DNA of 64,000 bases, taken from positions 1,116,001 through 1,180,000 of the forward strand of contig CM049989.1 in the NCBI GenBank assembly GCA_016630955.3, in the 5' to 3' direction. Position numbers and translations under genes: made by a program. Positions 55,132 to 64,000 of the stretch are shown in pieces. How positions within the stretch are numbered: position 1 is the first letter of the stretch; every line of letters starts with the position of its first letter. The notes beneath the pieces were generated by a model. That model made no database searches and was not told the origin of the DNA. It saw only the letters and a list, made by a program, of their open reading frames with translations. The stretch comes from Didymella arachidicola. Its lineage: Eukaryota > Ascomycota > Dothideomycetes > Pleosporales > Didymellaceae.

Positions 55132-57826
55132 CTACGCAAGGTATCGATACGAGTCTATCTTTGCCCCATCGATGCGCTCAAGGTATTCGCGCTCGATGAG
55201 CGACTCTATACGCTTCTTCACCATGTTGACTTCCGGCTTGAATTGACCCGCTAGTTGGCTAAGAGTCTCAAGAATAAGCTGCTGATGCGACAGTTCCTTG
55301 CGTTGCCTAGACCTTGTTAGCATTCTTCCAACTTGAATTTGGACACAAGACACGTACTTCATAATTCGAACAACAGCAGCCTCGATGCAGAACTGTCGCG
55401 AATCATCGTTTTTCTTCTCGGTCTCCCGTCGCTCTCGGTCATTTTCGACCTTGTTGCCGCTGCTGATCACTCCAACCTTGATCTTGACGAATTTGCCGTT
55501 GAAGCCCTCGTTGAAGAAGAATTTGTCGGTAGGTTTCACGTCCTTGGACATGGGCTCCTTGATCAATATACGCGTCTTTGGTGCAACAGCCAGCGACTGC
55601 AGATTTCGAATCAAATCGGGTACCGGAATATTCGTCTGTGCCTGGATCTCCTCGAAAGTCAGGTGCTGATCGGCAGGCAAGTCATTGAACAACAGGAGAA
55701 TGACCATGCCATAGGTCGGGACATTGAGTTCGTGGCGACGCTCTTTGAATGAACCGTCTTTCTGTTGCACTTTCTTGAAGGTAGCTCGGATATCCGCTGA
55801 TCCCATGTTGGCAAGCCAGGTAAGCTGTCGTCCGGAGTGCTTCTCGTTGTAGTACTTCTCGAAACCGCGCTTGACTTTCTCCACAGCGGTGGGGAAGTTG
55901 CATCGTGGCCGTCCTTCGCCGTCTTCAGCAGAACCACCAATCGTTTCGAGTGACCAAGTCATGCTAGTAAGAACGTTGATGTTCAAATCGATGCGCTTTG
56001 GGTCCTTCTCTCCGAGGCCCTCCACGTGCTTCTTGAAACCCGCCGTCAATTCCTCGGAGATGGTCATATCCTTGAACATGGCTTCCAGCTTCAATGTGAA
56101 ATTGTTTCCAAGCTCGATCTTCATCTTGGAGATCATTTGCTTCTCTACTTCGTTGCTGATGGATTTGTTCATCAACAAACGCCTGCAGAGGTGCTTCTTG
56201 TAGTAGCGCTCAAACAGATCCTTGTCCTGGACGTATCGCAGCAGAATGATGGCCTTCTCCAGGACAGCATCGATCTCCATTTCTGTCTTGCCCTTGATGC
56301 CCTTCTTCATGTTCTCGTCGATGAACAGCGAAATGTACTCGGAAGATCGCGGGAATGTTGAGGAGTTGATGAACTCGGCGAAGCTCCTGGTCACTGCTTG
56401 TTGCAATAGAGCATCTGCCTCGAATGAGTCGCGCCAGATGCGGTCGAACTTGTCTTTCAGCGCGAGTACGTCCTCCACCCACTTGATAGCAGCAACCGTC
56501 TGCTGGTTGATTGCCTTATCCTGTGTGACTTTCTTGTTTTTGTCTGTAGGATCAGCGACCGGGACAGGCGCAGGCGTTGCTTGTGATGCGGCGATGGCAT
56601 CGTTGTTGACGTCTGTACCCATGTCGACGATGCGCTTCTGGATTGCGCGTGTGAGCTCGAGTTTCTTATCGTCTACCCGCCTGTTTAAGTCGTATACGAG
56701 GTTCAGTTCTTCCAGTCTGTCGTTGTCGATCATGAATCGCACCCCGCTCTCCATCTCTACGAGCTCGTGGATTCGATTCTTGATCAGCTCGTCCTCGACA
56801 ACCTTTTGGATCTTCGGCCCTGTCCCTTCCAAAAGGGTCTGCTTGCATCGCTCGTCTTCCTCGTAGATCCTCCGGCGAGCATATCTGCAATAGGCGCCAG
56901 CATCATAATCACGCAGCAAGCGCTCCGACTCGCCCTTGTAGAAGTCCCTGCTGGTTTCTAGATACTCGCACTCGAACGAGACATTATACAACCGCTGTTC
57001 TTCCGACTCTGTCTCGTCTTCATGCAATCCCTCCAGCATCCACACACATGACTTGATCAAATGCTTGTCGATGACATCGCCGTCGCGTTCCATTTGGATC
57101 TGATCGAGGATGACGTGGTTCAAGAGGCCGAGGAGTTGTCGCGCGTCGTATTCGGAAACGGGAGACCGCAATATCTCGTTACGGAAGAGAACCATGGTAG
57201 CATTGAAGATCGACGGCCGGCGGTGGTCTGCGCAATATACACGGTCCTGCATCGATCACTGTTAGCTATGCCCCCGAGTGCAAGGCGCATCGCGTCTGCT
57301 TACCATGTACATGAGAACATCTGCCAGCATGCTCATACAGACCTGGTGGTCACCCCATGCCTGTTTCAAGCCCTTGAGGAACTTCTCGCCCGCGACTCGT
57401 CGTTCGTTCGCGGTTGTGCCGCCCAGACTTGACACATCGACAAGCAAGTTTGGTGAGAGTAGCTGCTGCATAGCTGCGCGCACCTCGCTGCTCAACCACT
57501 TGCGCTCGAAGTCGTGCACGTTTCGGTACAGGTCTTCACCCTTCTTTTTCAGGACAATGCGGTAGGCGTGGCGGTACAGTTCCTCATATGATAGCTTCGA
57601 AGCATTCTTGGTGTGAATTTCACGGAAGGCAGCCTCGATCGTCGCCCACGTATTTTCGAAGTCGATCTCGTCGCCGTGCAGGCCCTGTTTTCGCGTCATT
57701 GTCAGTGGTGGTCAAGGAAGGCAGGTGCGGTTGAAGTTGTAGTTTGTAGCTGCGGTCGAAAGTGAAGTGAAGGCAACGTACCCTGCGTGGAGGTCTAATG
57801 CGCTGTCTGCCACGTCCAGCGATCAT
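55132..57826 (-). CDS. CUL3: Cullin-3-type E3 ubiquitin ligase scaffold
   Basis: An 829-residue cullin that assembles BTB-adaptor/RING ubiquitin ligases. Exons are 57826-57782, 57684-57304, 57246-55358 and 55306-55132. The tiny first exon encodes MIAGRGRQRIRPPRR, the conserved Cul3 N-terminus, and joins GLHGDEIDFENTWATI. Cullin repeats follow (TKNASKLSYEELYRHAYRIV, YMDRVYCADHRRPSIFN). The cullin-homology domain includes CNFPTAVEKVKRGFEKYYNE and GRQLTWLANMGSADIRATF. The neddylation region is VRIMK and the end is IDSYRYLA. The last intron (55307-55357) is 51 nt, in frame and stop-free; splicing it gives VRIMKQRKELSHQQL right at the neddylation lysine. It diverges from ZIM17. Confidence 0.94.
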
Positions 57827-58232
57827 GTTGCCCGAGAGTGATTGCGACGAGAGAGCTTGAGAACTGGGGACCCTTTGACGGTAGGAGCGGCGTTGTAAGA
57901 AGGCCTCGGTGGTGCAGCTATGGTCTGGTCGATAAGGGTGAAAGAATGAGTGACAGGAATAAGTCAAGGAAGGGCGGCGACAACAATCAAAGGCAGCGGA
58001 CGGACGATGCGTGGATGTGGTGTTGGTATCGTTGCCTCTCGGTTTCGGCGGGGATGCCCGCGGTGCCCGCGGTGCCCGCATGCATCAGATGCAGATGACA
58101 TCGAGGTCCTTGGCGTTCGGCCCTTGATAGTCTGCGCAGCTTCAAGTCAAGACTGATTTACGGTTAGCACATCACCACTGCTTTTTGTTCGCGTAATCTT
58201 TCTTTACATCGATTGCTTCTTGATCGGTCACA
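57827..58232. promoter_or_regulatory. Divergent promoter of CUL3 and ZIM17
   Basis: 406 bp between start codons, including three tandem copies of TGCCCGCGG (58055-58080, last copy partial). Confidence 0.45.
58055..58080. repeat. 9-bp tandem repeat, about three copies
   Basis: TGCCCGCGG twice, followed by TGCCCGCA, in the CUL3/ZIM17 promoter region. Confidence 0.7.
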
Positions 58233-58912
58233 ATGCGTTCCCCGATGTCTTTGTTGCGCACACGCGCCCGCATAATTGCGCCTCGAGCAGCCTGGGTTCG
58301 CCCTGCTGAGCACATTCCTGCCGCCTCAGAGCGCCTCATACACACGCTGCGAACGTCGACGTTTACACGCCCTTCAATCGCCCTTTCCAAAACGCGACTG
58401 CCATCCGTAGCACGCTTTGAATCTAGCGCACCAACACCACCGCAGAGCACCACAACGTCCCAGGCCCCGGAATCGCGACTCAACCGCGACCAAGTGCCTT
58501 CCTATGAGCTCACATTCACATGCAAGGTGTGCGAGACTCGCTCATCACACCGACTGTCGAAGCAAGGGTATCACAAGGGAACTATTTTGATCTCATGCCC
58601 TGGCTGCAAGAATAGGCATTTGATCAGCGACCATCTGAAGGTTCGTTTCGAAGACCAGTGCTGCGGTATGAAGACTGACAATTCCAGATTTTCTCCGATA
58701 AATCCATTACAATCGAGGATCTAATGAAGGAGAAGGGCAGCCTTGTCAAGCGTGGCTCACTAAGCGCAGAAGGCGACGTCGAGTTTTGGGACGATGGCTC
58801 CTCTACTCCACGTTCAGCACAATTCCACACCAACGCATCACCAGCAGGCGAGGAACGATTGACCGACAAGAATCAGCCGCCTTCAGACACACCAAAGGAT
58901 GTGAAGACCTGA
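58233..58912 (+). CDS. ZIM17: Mitochondrial DNL zinc-finger chaperone Zim17/Tim15
   Basis: A 210-residue mitochondrial matrix protein that keeps mtHsp70 soluble during protein import. Exons are 58233-58640 and 58688-58912, with a GTTCGT donor. Splicing replaces the read-through sequence with HLKIFSDKSITIEDLMKEKG, as the family requires. The N-terminus is a long Arg/Ser/Thr/Ala-rich presequence (MRSPMSLLRTRARIIAPRAA). The DNL-type zinc finger is YELTFTCKVCETRSSHRLSK, then GTILISCPGCKNRHLISDHL, with the two CxxC pairs and the characteristic HLI(S)DHL. A C-terminal extension of about 50 polar residues is probably disordered. It diverges from CUL3 across 406 bp. Confidence 0.92.
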
Positions 58913-60504
58913 GGCACATCAGCCGCTAGCCGGCACCACTATACCCTGTACAATACCGACGACTGTAACATACTGTACCGACAACTGTACGACGCGCGAA
59001 TAGACAAAAGTTATAGAAGGCAGATCTCGCCCAAACAAAGCCTTTTTCCCTTTCACAAGGGGCTTCTCGAGTGATACATAGTTGGCTGCCGCAACGGAAG
59101 GGTGACAGCCTCCAGGAGACTGCCAGATTACAAAAGGCCTGCAGATGGCCGCTGACTACGTCCCATCGCTTTCAATATCGAATATTCTAGCGTGTTCTGA
59201 GGTCGTCGAACATGCACCAGCGCCCCTTAGCCAGGCAATTTGTCCCTTGGATCATGATGTCCATACGGCCATGGTGGATCATCGAGTTTCGTTATGGTAA
59301 ACCTTGTCAGGGGAAGACCAATCAGGAAGGCCGGTCGGACTCACTGCAGACCCGCCGTACGTGTAGTTCGGCTTTGACGTAGTATTGTTCGTCCAAGGTG
59401 CGGTGTCTTCCACCCAGAAGGAGTACTACAACGCCAAAGATGGGATAGAAGATGCAAATGCCTGTTTCTTGGGTGCTGATATGGAGAGAGGAAAGAAGCC
59501 GCTTGTCTCCAGTGCTACTACTGATATTGCGGGGTTTATTGCTATACCTATGAAAGTGGCTACAATGCCCAAAACTTCTATGACAGTGTTGTGGTCATCA
59601 TGCAAAGTTTCTCCTATTATATGACGGCCTTCATCGTCTCCGGAGACAAGCAATGATTAAGCAGATACGGCATCATCTCAGGGACGAGATTGTCAGATCG
59701 TGGACATTTAGCAGTACAAGTCCATGCCCTCAAGACAGTTATTGCCCCATAGCCCGCCATCAGAACATAATTTCCGTGCCGTGTCGGAGAGGGACATAGT
59801 GCAGCGAGTGAGCTGCTGGATCATTGTAGCCTCCAGAAGAACTATCGGGTAACCAAAGCACTGCAACAACTCGGTAGCTCCCCAAACAAGCGACTTAAAA
59901 GTCGACTTCCTCCGTGACGGGCCCGCCGTGGGCGGCTCACTTACTGCGCATTTGGGTAAGGACTTCTATCGGTAACTTTGATGAAGAAAATGAGTCAAAC
60001 CACAGCGCCATCCCTCATTACTTCTGCACATATCACACCTCTTATTGCAGTGCATAGATGTACCTGGCCAGGGTAGGCGAGTGCGGCCGACGGCACCTCG
60101 ATCGAGGTAGAGCCAGAGATGCTTGAACGATTAGGCTTGTGCAAAGCTTTCTCTGTGCAGTAATCATTGGCTCAGCTCACATATCCTGATACTGTTCAAC
60201 TACTTTAGTCAATGGATACCCAAACACTTTCGGAGTATTGGCTTCAATGACTGCAATGTCAACCTCCGCTTCACTATCGCCGCAATTGTCATTTACAGGT
60301 GTCAGCATTGGCGTTCAGCTAGTAGGATGGGTTGAATGACTATGACGTCTCTACGCATATAGATCCCAGATCCCAGATCCAGAGATATGGAAGGTAGTCA
60401 AGACAAATCAGAACACCAATTGAGTGCTGGTAGATCTCATGTTAGCTGTAAGACAGTTATCCTCATTCGAGCTCTCTCGGCACGCAGGAGAAAACCTCTC
60501 TGCT
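58913..60504. other. 1.6-kb convergent intergenic region
   Basis: Between the ZIM17 and dihydroorotase 3' ends. A minus-strand frame near 59426-59653 encodes a hydrophobic stretch (VLGIVATFIGIAINPAISVV). A second hydrophobic segment lies in another frame just beyond (FYPIFGVVVLLLGG). I could not join them with a correct-phase intron, so this may be a decayed membrane-protein fragment or chance. A short AGATCCC tandem lies near 60361-60381. Confidence 0.35.
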
Positions 60505-61717
60505 TCACTTCCACTCCGCGCTCCAGGTTGACTCGCCGTGTCTGAATGGCACAACCTCAACACTGACGCCATCCTTCTTAAGGACCTCAACAATCTTCTC
60601 TCCACCCTTCTTCAGCACAATCCTCTCATTACGCTCATCCTTGACCTCGTAGAACCTGCGCCCGTACGCACCAAAGAAGCCCTCTAACGCCTCCTGACTG
60701 ACATCCTCATCCTCAATGACTCCCCTCTCGATCCCAGTCTTCAGGGCATCCAAGACGTAACCCAGCGCATAAGGTTGCGTAAACACACCAGCAGCCACCT
60801 TATCCTCGCCCCTCTTCTTCGTGCTGGGATGAGGTGCAGAGTCCGTGCCGAGGAAGAAGCGGCCCTTGCTGCCTACGACTGCCTTAAGTAGGGCGTCGCG
60901 ATCCTCGGGCGTCTTGGCCACAGGCTTGCAGAAGCAAAATGGGTCGCCTGCCCAGTCGTCGATCACAAGGGAAAGGTGGTGCGCAGTAATGGTTCCGGCG
61001 ACGCTGGGGCCGCAGGCTTGGACAGCTTCGAGAGCAGCGGCGGTCGAGCAGTGCTCGAGGATGATGCGCAGCTTGGGGAACTTCTTATGCAGGGACTTGA
61101 AAGTGGGCAGGAAGGCGGGTTCAGCGTTGAGGATTGTGATGGCACCGTCCTTGGAGTTCGAAACATGTGTGCCGGCGGGTGTGCTGGGAACTTCACCGTG
61201 CAGGTTGAGGACCATGTTTTGTTTCTCCATTTCGGCGAACACAGGATAGAAGGGTTCGTAGGAGAGGACGCCAGAGGACGAATTAGTGGTGACGCCTGCA
61301 GGATATGATTTGACACCAGTGATGCCTGCCTTCTTTGCTTCGATGATTACTTCCGGCGTGATGTCTTCGTGCAGGTACAGAGACACGAGGTAGTCGACAT
61401 TCGGCTCGATGGCACGAAGGCGATCCCGGTACTCAAGGGCTGCCCTGACTGATGTGACAGGAGGGATAAGGTTGGGCTAGGAGGAAATCAATCACCGAGC
61501 TTGGAAGGCTGACAGAACATGGTGGAGTTTGGGGCGGTATTAGATGTGTATAAGTCAGATGGTGCAAAAGGACCTAGCTTACCATGACAAACACTTGATT
61601 CACACCACCCTGGCGGATGGTGGGGGTGACGAGCTGTGACATCTCGCTATCACGCAAGTGCACATGGGCGTCGAATGCCGCTGGTAGCTCAATCTCGCTC
61701 AGGTCTGTGAATCCCAT
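60505..61717 (-). CDS. URA4: Dihydroorotase (pyrimidine biosynthesis)
   Basis: A 368-residue zinc amidohydrolase that cyclises carbamoyl aspartate to dihydroorotate. Exons are 61717-61583 and 61476-60505, with a 106-nt intron (GTAAGC..CCTAG). The join reads QVFVMPNLIPPVTSVRAALE. Active-site blocks are FDAHVHLRD (first zinc pair), ITGVKSYPAGVT (lysine to be carboxylated), NMVLNLHGEVP, RIILEHCSTAAAL, GTITAHHLSLV and LGTDSAPHPSTKKRG (catalytic Asp). This is the class II, bacterial-PyrC-like type found in fungi, length normal. The start at 61717 (MGFTDLSEIELPAAF) is chosen because the barrel begins there; an in-frame ATG at 61825 is possible. It is complete and ordinary. Confidence 0.94.
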
Positions 61718-62006
61718 CCTTGCTGATATGTTGGGTTTGATGACAGTATTGATATCGTTAATTTGAATTTTGAGGTCGCTGCAATCGAGCGAGATTGGGA
61801 AGCAGCTAATGGTGGGGCTAACCAAGCTAGGTAAATTCTACGCTGGTTGCAGCTCTGCACTCAGCAACAACGAAGGTAATGTGAGAGGGACTGCACTTCT
61901 GTGTCTTACACAGCAATAGAGATCACATGATAACAGCAATTGTTTCTTCGAGATATCCGTCATGAAAGTAACGTAGCTGCCCAAGCTCCTCGAACAAGGC
62001 ACTCCT

Positions 62007-64000
62007 CTACTCTTCGGTCAAGTCGACAACGTTGCCAGGCGATCCAATCTTCTTGTGCCACGCTTTAGGTACGAGCTCAGGAGGGCCTGCTCTACGCGTT
62101 CGACTCGATTCTGAAAGGGGAGGCATCGATGCTCTTCTATGTTCCAGCTTGATCACTACCTCCGGGGCGGCGCGTGCCGGGGAGATGGTTCGTCGCACTT
62201 CCGTGGTCTTTAATCGCTTGACAGGGCGTGCTTTCCCCTCGGGATCTTCATGTGTTCCACCCTCAAAGTCGTTTTTGGAGCGCTTGGACAGTGGCTGTCG
62301 TGTTGACGGCGAGAGCATGGAAACCAATGGCTGAGAGAGTTTCCCAATGTTTGGAGAGAAAGTGTCGACCGATTTGGAAACGTAAGCCTCTGTTGGTCCA
62401 GGCCGCACCTCTATCTTGAGGTGTCCTTGAGGTAGAGAAGTCGGGCTCAACTGCTTTTGAGATAGCTTGATGTCCCATGCCCCACCAAGAGACATTGATA
62501 GGTCGAATCGTTGCCGAGTCTCCTGCGTAGAAGAAACGGAATAAGCCAACGATGATGATTCTGACGACGTTGATCTTGCTTTCCTATGGACATCACGTCC
62601 ATTTCCATCTGACAATTGGGTGGCCTGCTGTTCTTCAACATCTACAAAAATTTCGGCCTCGTCTTCTAACACCGCGTCTAGCCTACTAGGAAGGTTCGAC
62701 TTTGTGTAAGCATCTCGAAGACCAAGTCCGATGGGAAAGGAGACCCTGCGATCGACCCCATTACCGAGTATCTTCCACCGTTCACTGAGTGTCCCAATAA
62801 TAGGTTCGTGATCTTTCCATCCTTGTGTCCGCTTGGCATCCTGGATACTTAGCGGTCGATGCTGGAACCAGTGCAACGAAGCACCGTTTCGCGCATCTTG
62901 CATGTTGATCACTGTTGTAAGGGTTGGTATCAGGCCACTTGCTATGATGCGTCCATACGACTTGGTAGTCTCCTTCTTCGTCAATTGAAGAGAAGATGGA
63001 ACGAGGCCCAATTGTAAGGCTTTTTCATAGTTGCATCCTGGCGGATCTCTTGGTATACATTCGATGAGAGCTCGAGTCTTGCTGAGAACTCCAAGAGAGA
63101 GCCGGTGATCCGGAAAGCGAATGCATGTCTGAACGTTACCATTCCCGATATCCGGTAGATCCGAGGTCGCAGCTTCGGCGGTGACATGCGGAAATGGTGT
63201 GGGGTAATGCTCGCGATCACCGTATCGCTCGCCATTTGGCAGCTTTCCGAGGCTTCTTGCTCTGGTTTCCTCGTATGCTCTGCTATGAGTGTGTGGTCGC
63301 TGGACAATAGGCTCAAGGCCAGGCGCGGCTATTGTGAGAATGATGCGTGATCTTTGCTGGCAGCTGCCATAAGTCCAGCTGTCCATTATATACTGGTTGA
63401 CCTGGTAGCCCATCGATACCAAGCAGGCTACAAGTTGTGATAGGACGTTTTGTTCCTCGAGACGTTTCTTGATTGAAGCCATATTGACAACATTCTCGAG
63501 CACTCCGTAAAGAGGCCGGTATATATCCACGGCTGTGCAGAACGTGGTGATATGTGAAGCATTAGTGAGAGATTGTTCACTGAATTTGTCGCGCTGTAAC
63601 GAAGAGAAGCCTGAAACGGTCAGTGCTCACAGCCAGACATTGCATAAAAAAGTTGGGCACATACCTGGACACGGGGACCCAGCCGCTATCATGTCAACTT
63701 CGCCAACGCGAGCCACGGAGCGATTTGTGCCCCCAGAGAGCAAGATCCCCAGATAGTCATCCACAGACCCGCAGAAGAGACGCATGTTCTGCGCATTCTG
63801 ACAATTCGCACGCTGCGTGTGTATAGCTGCAGACTCGTAGTCGACTGCGGTCTGAAACTCAACAGCACCCCCTTCCTCGAGGCCGCGGTCCAAACCACCA
63901 CCGCCACTGAATAGACTGAGACCTCTTAACTTCTTAAAAGGGAGTGGCTTGACTTGAGCCTCGTGAAATCCCTTGGGCATTCCGTTCAGATAGACCAGAT
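62007..64000 (-). CDS. DNA (cytosine-5) methyltransferase, DIM-2/DNMT1-like, 5' end cut
   Basis: About 645 C-terminal residues of a C5 DNA methyltransferase; the frame is open at the window edge (VYLNGMPKGFHE). Exons here are 64000-63665 and 63610-62007. Motif I is LSLFSGGGGLDRGLEEGGAV. Motif IV is AAGSPCPGFSSLQRDKFSEQ, with the catalytic Cys and Pro where PCQ is commonest. Motif VI is YGVLENVVNM, VIII is CQQRSRIILTI, and X is ILGNGVDRRVSFPIGLGL. LEEGGAV, GSVDDYL and VGEVDMIAAGSP favour the DIM-2 class over RID/Masc1, but the N-terminal BAH region is not visible. After motif X comes a disordered tail of about 220 residues with basic patches, ending GSPGNVVDLTEE. It would methylate cytosines in repeats, possibly RIP products. 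Confidence 0.88.

Noticed and set aside
1..64000. Transposons, RIP-type AT-rich blocks, CRISPR arrays, tRNA or rRNA genes
   Set aside because: I looked for terminal repeats, transposase motifs, B-box sequences and regularly spaced repeats and found none convincing.

Overview
The window is nuclear DNA of a filamentous ascomycete (Pezizomycotina, most likely a Dothideomycete). The reasons are: introns of about 45-110 nt with GT..AG ends and CTAAC/CTGAC-like branch sites; a Zn2Cys6 regulator with a fungal-type middle region; UDP-galactofuranose genes; fungal cell-wall GH5, GH16 and GH128 enzymes; a fused PurK-PurE ADE2; and a fungal C5 DNA methyltransferase. I see no transposon, CRISPR array, tRNA gene or obvious secondary-metabolite cluster. 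About 29 genes, two of them apparently broken, are spread over both strands. Exons were joined by reading splice sites and checking that frames and conserved residues meet.

Layout. 1-7.5 kb: 3' part of a peroxisomal alcohol oxidase, a Zn2Cys6 regulator, a frameshifted LPTEVR-type gene, an orphan signal-peptide/single-TM protein and a cyclase-family hydrolase. 7.8-13.4 kb: a Gyp1-like Rab GAP (-) diverging from an HRP1-like RNA-binding protein (+) with a 1.26-kb intron. 15.3-18.4 kb: a GH5 glucanase and a Crh-type GH16 transglycosylase, convergent. 19.2-20.7 kb: PRO2. 21.6-26.4 kb: UDP-galactopyranose mutase and a nucleotide-sugar transporter, divergent over 1.6 kb. 27-30.8 kb: ADE2, RPL18 and a doubly disabled pseudogene. 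31.3-35.8 kb: a TFIIIC subunit and the DEAD-box helicase DBP3, divergent. 36.9 kb: a 57-residue Cys-rich protein. 37.7-43.3 kb: condensin subunit 1 and CDC7 kinase, divergent over 268 bp with three ACGCG motifs. 43.6-49.1 kb: mitochondrial uS17, an SCJ1-like ER J-protein ending in HDEL, and a CorA-type Mg transporter. 49.8-52.3 kb: a 91-residue charged protein and a GH128 cell-wall protein. 55.1-58.9 kb: cullin-3 and ZIM17, divergent. 60.5-64 kb: dihydroorotase (URA4) and the 3' part of a DNA (cytosine-5) methyltransferase.

Most neighbours are housekeeping genes with no shared pathway. The clear functional pairing is mutase plus transporter, which together would make UDP-Galf and carry it into the Golgi. 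A looser theme is cell-wall polysaccharide (GH5, GH16, Galf pair, GH128). PRO2, ADE2 and URA4 are unlinked biosynthetic genes. Observations worth following up are a set of stop-free 3n introns, competing splice sites in the Crh gene and the mutase, the long HRP1 intron, two broken genes, a paired hairpin repeat at 14.25-14.5 kb, and a methyltransferase tail ending in a SUMO-interaction-like motif.
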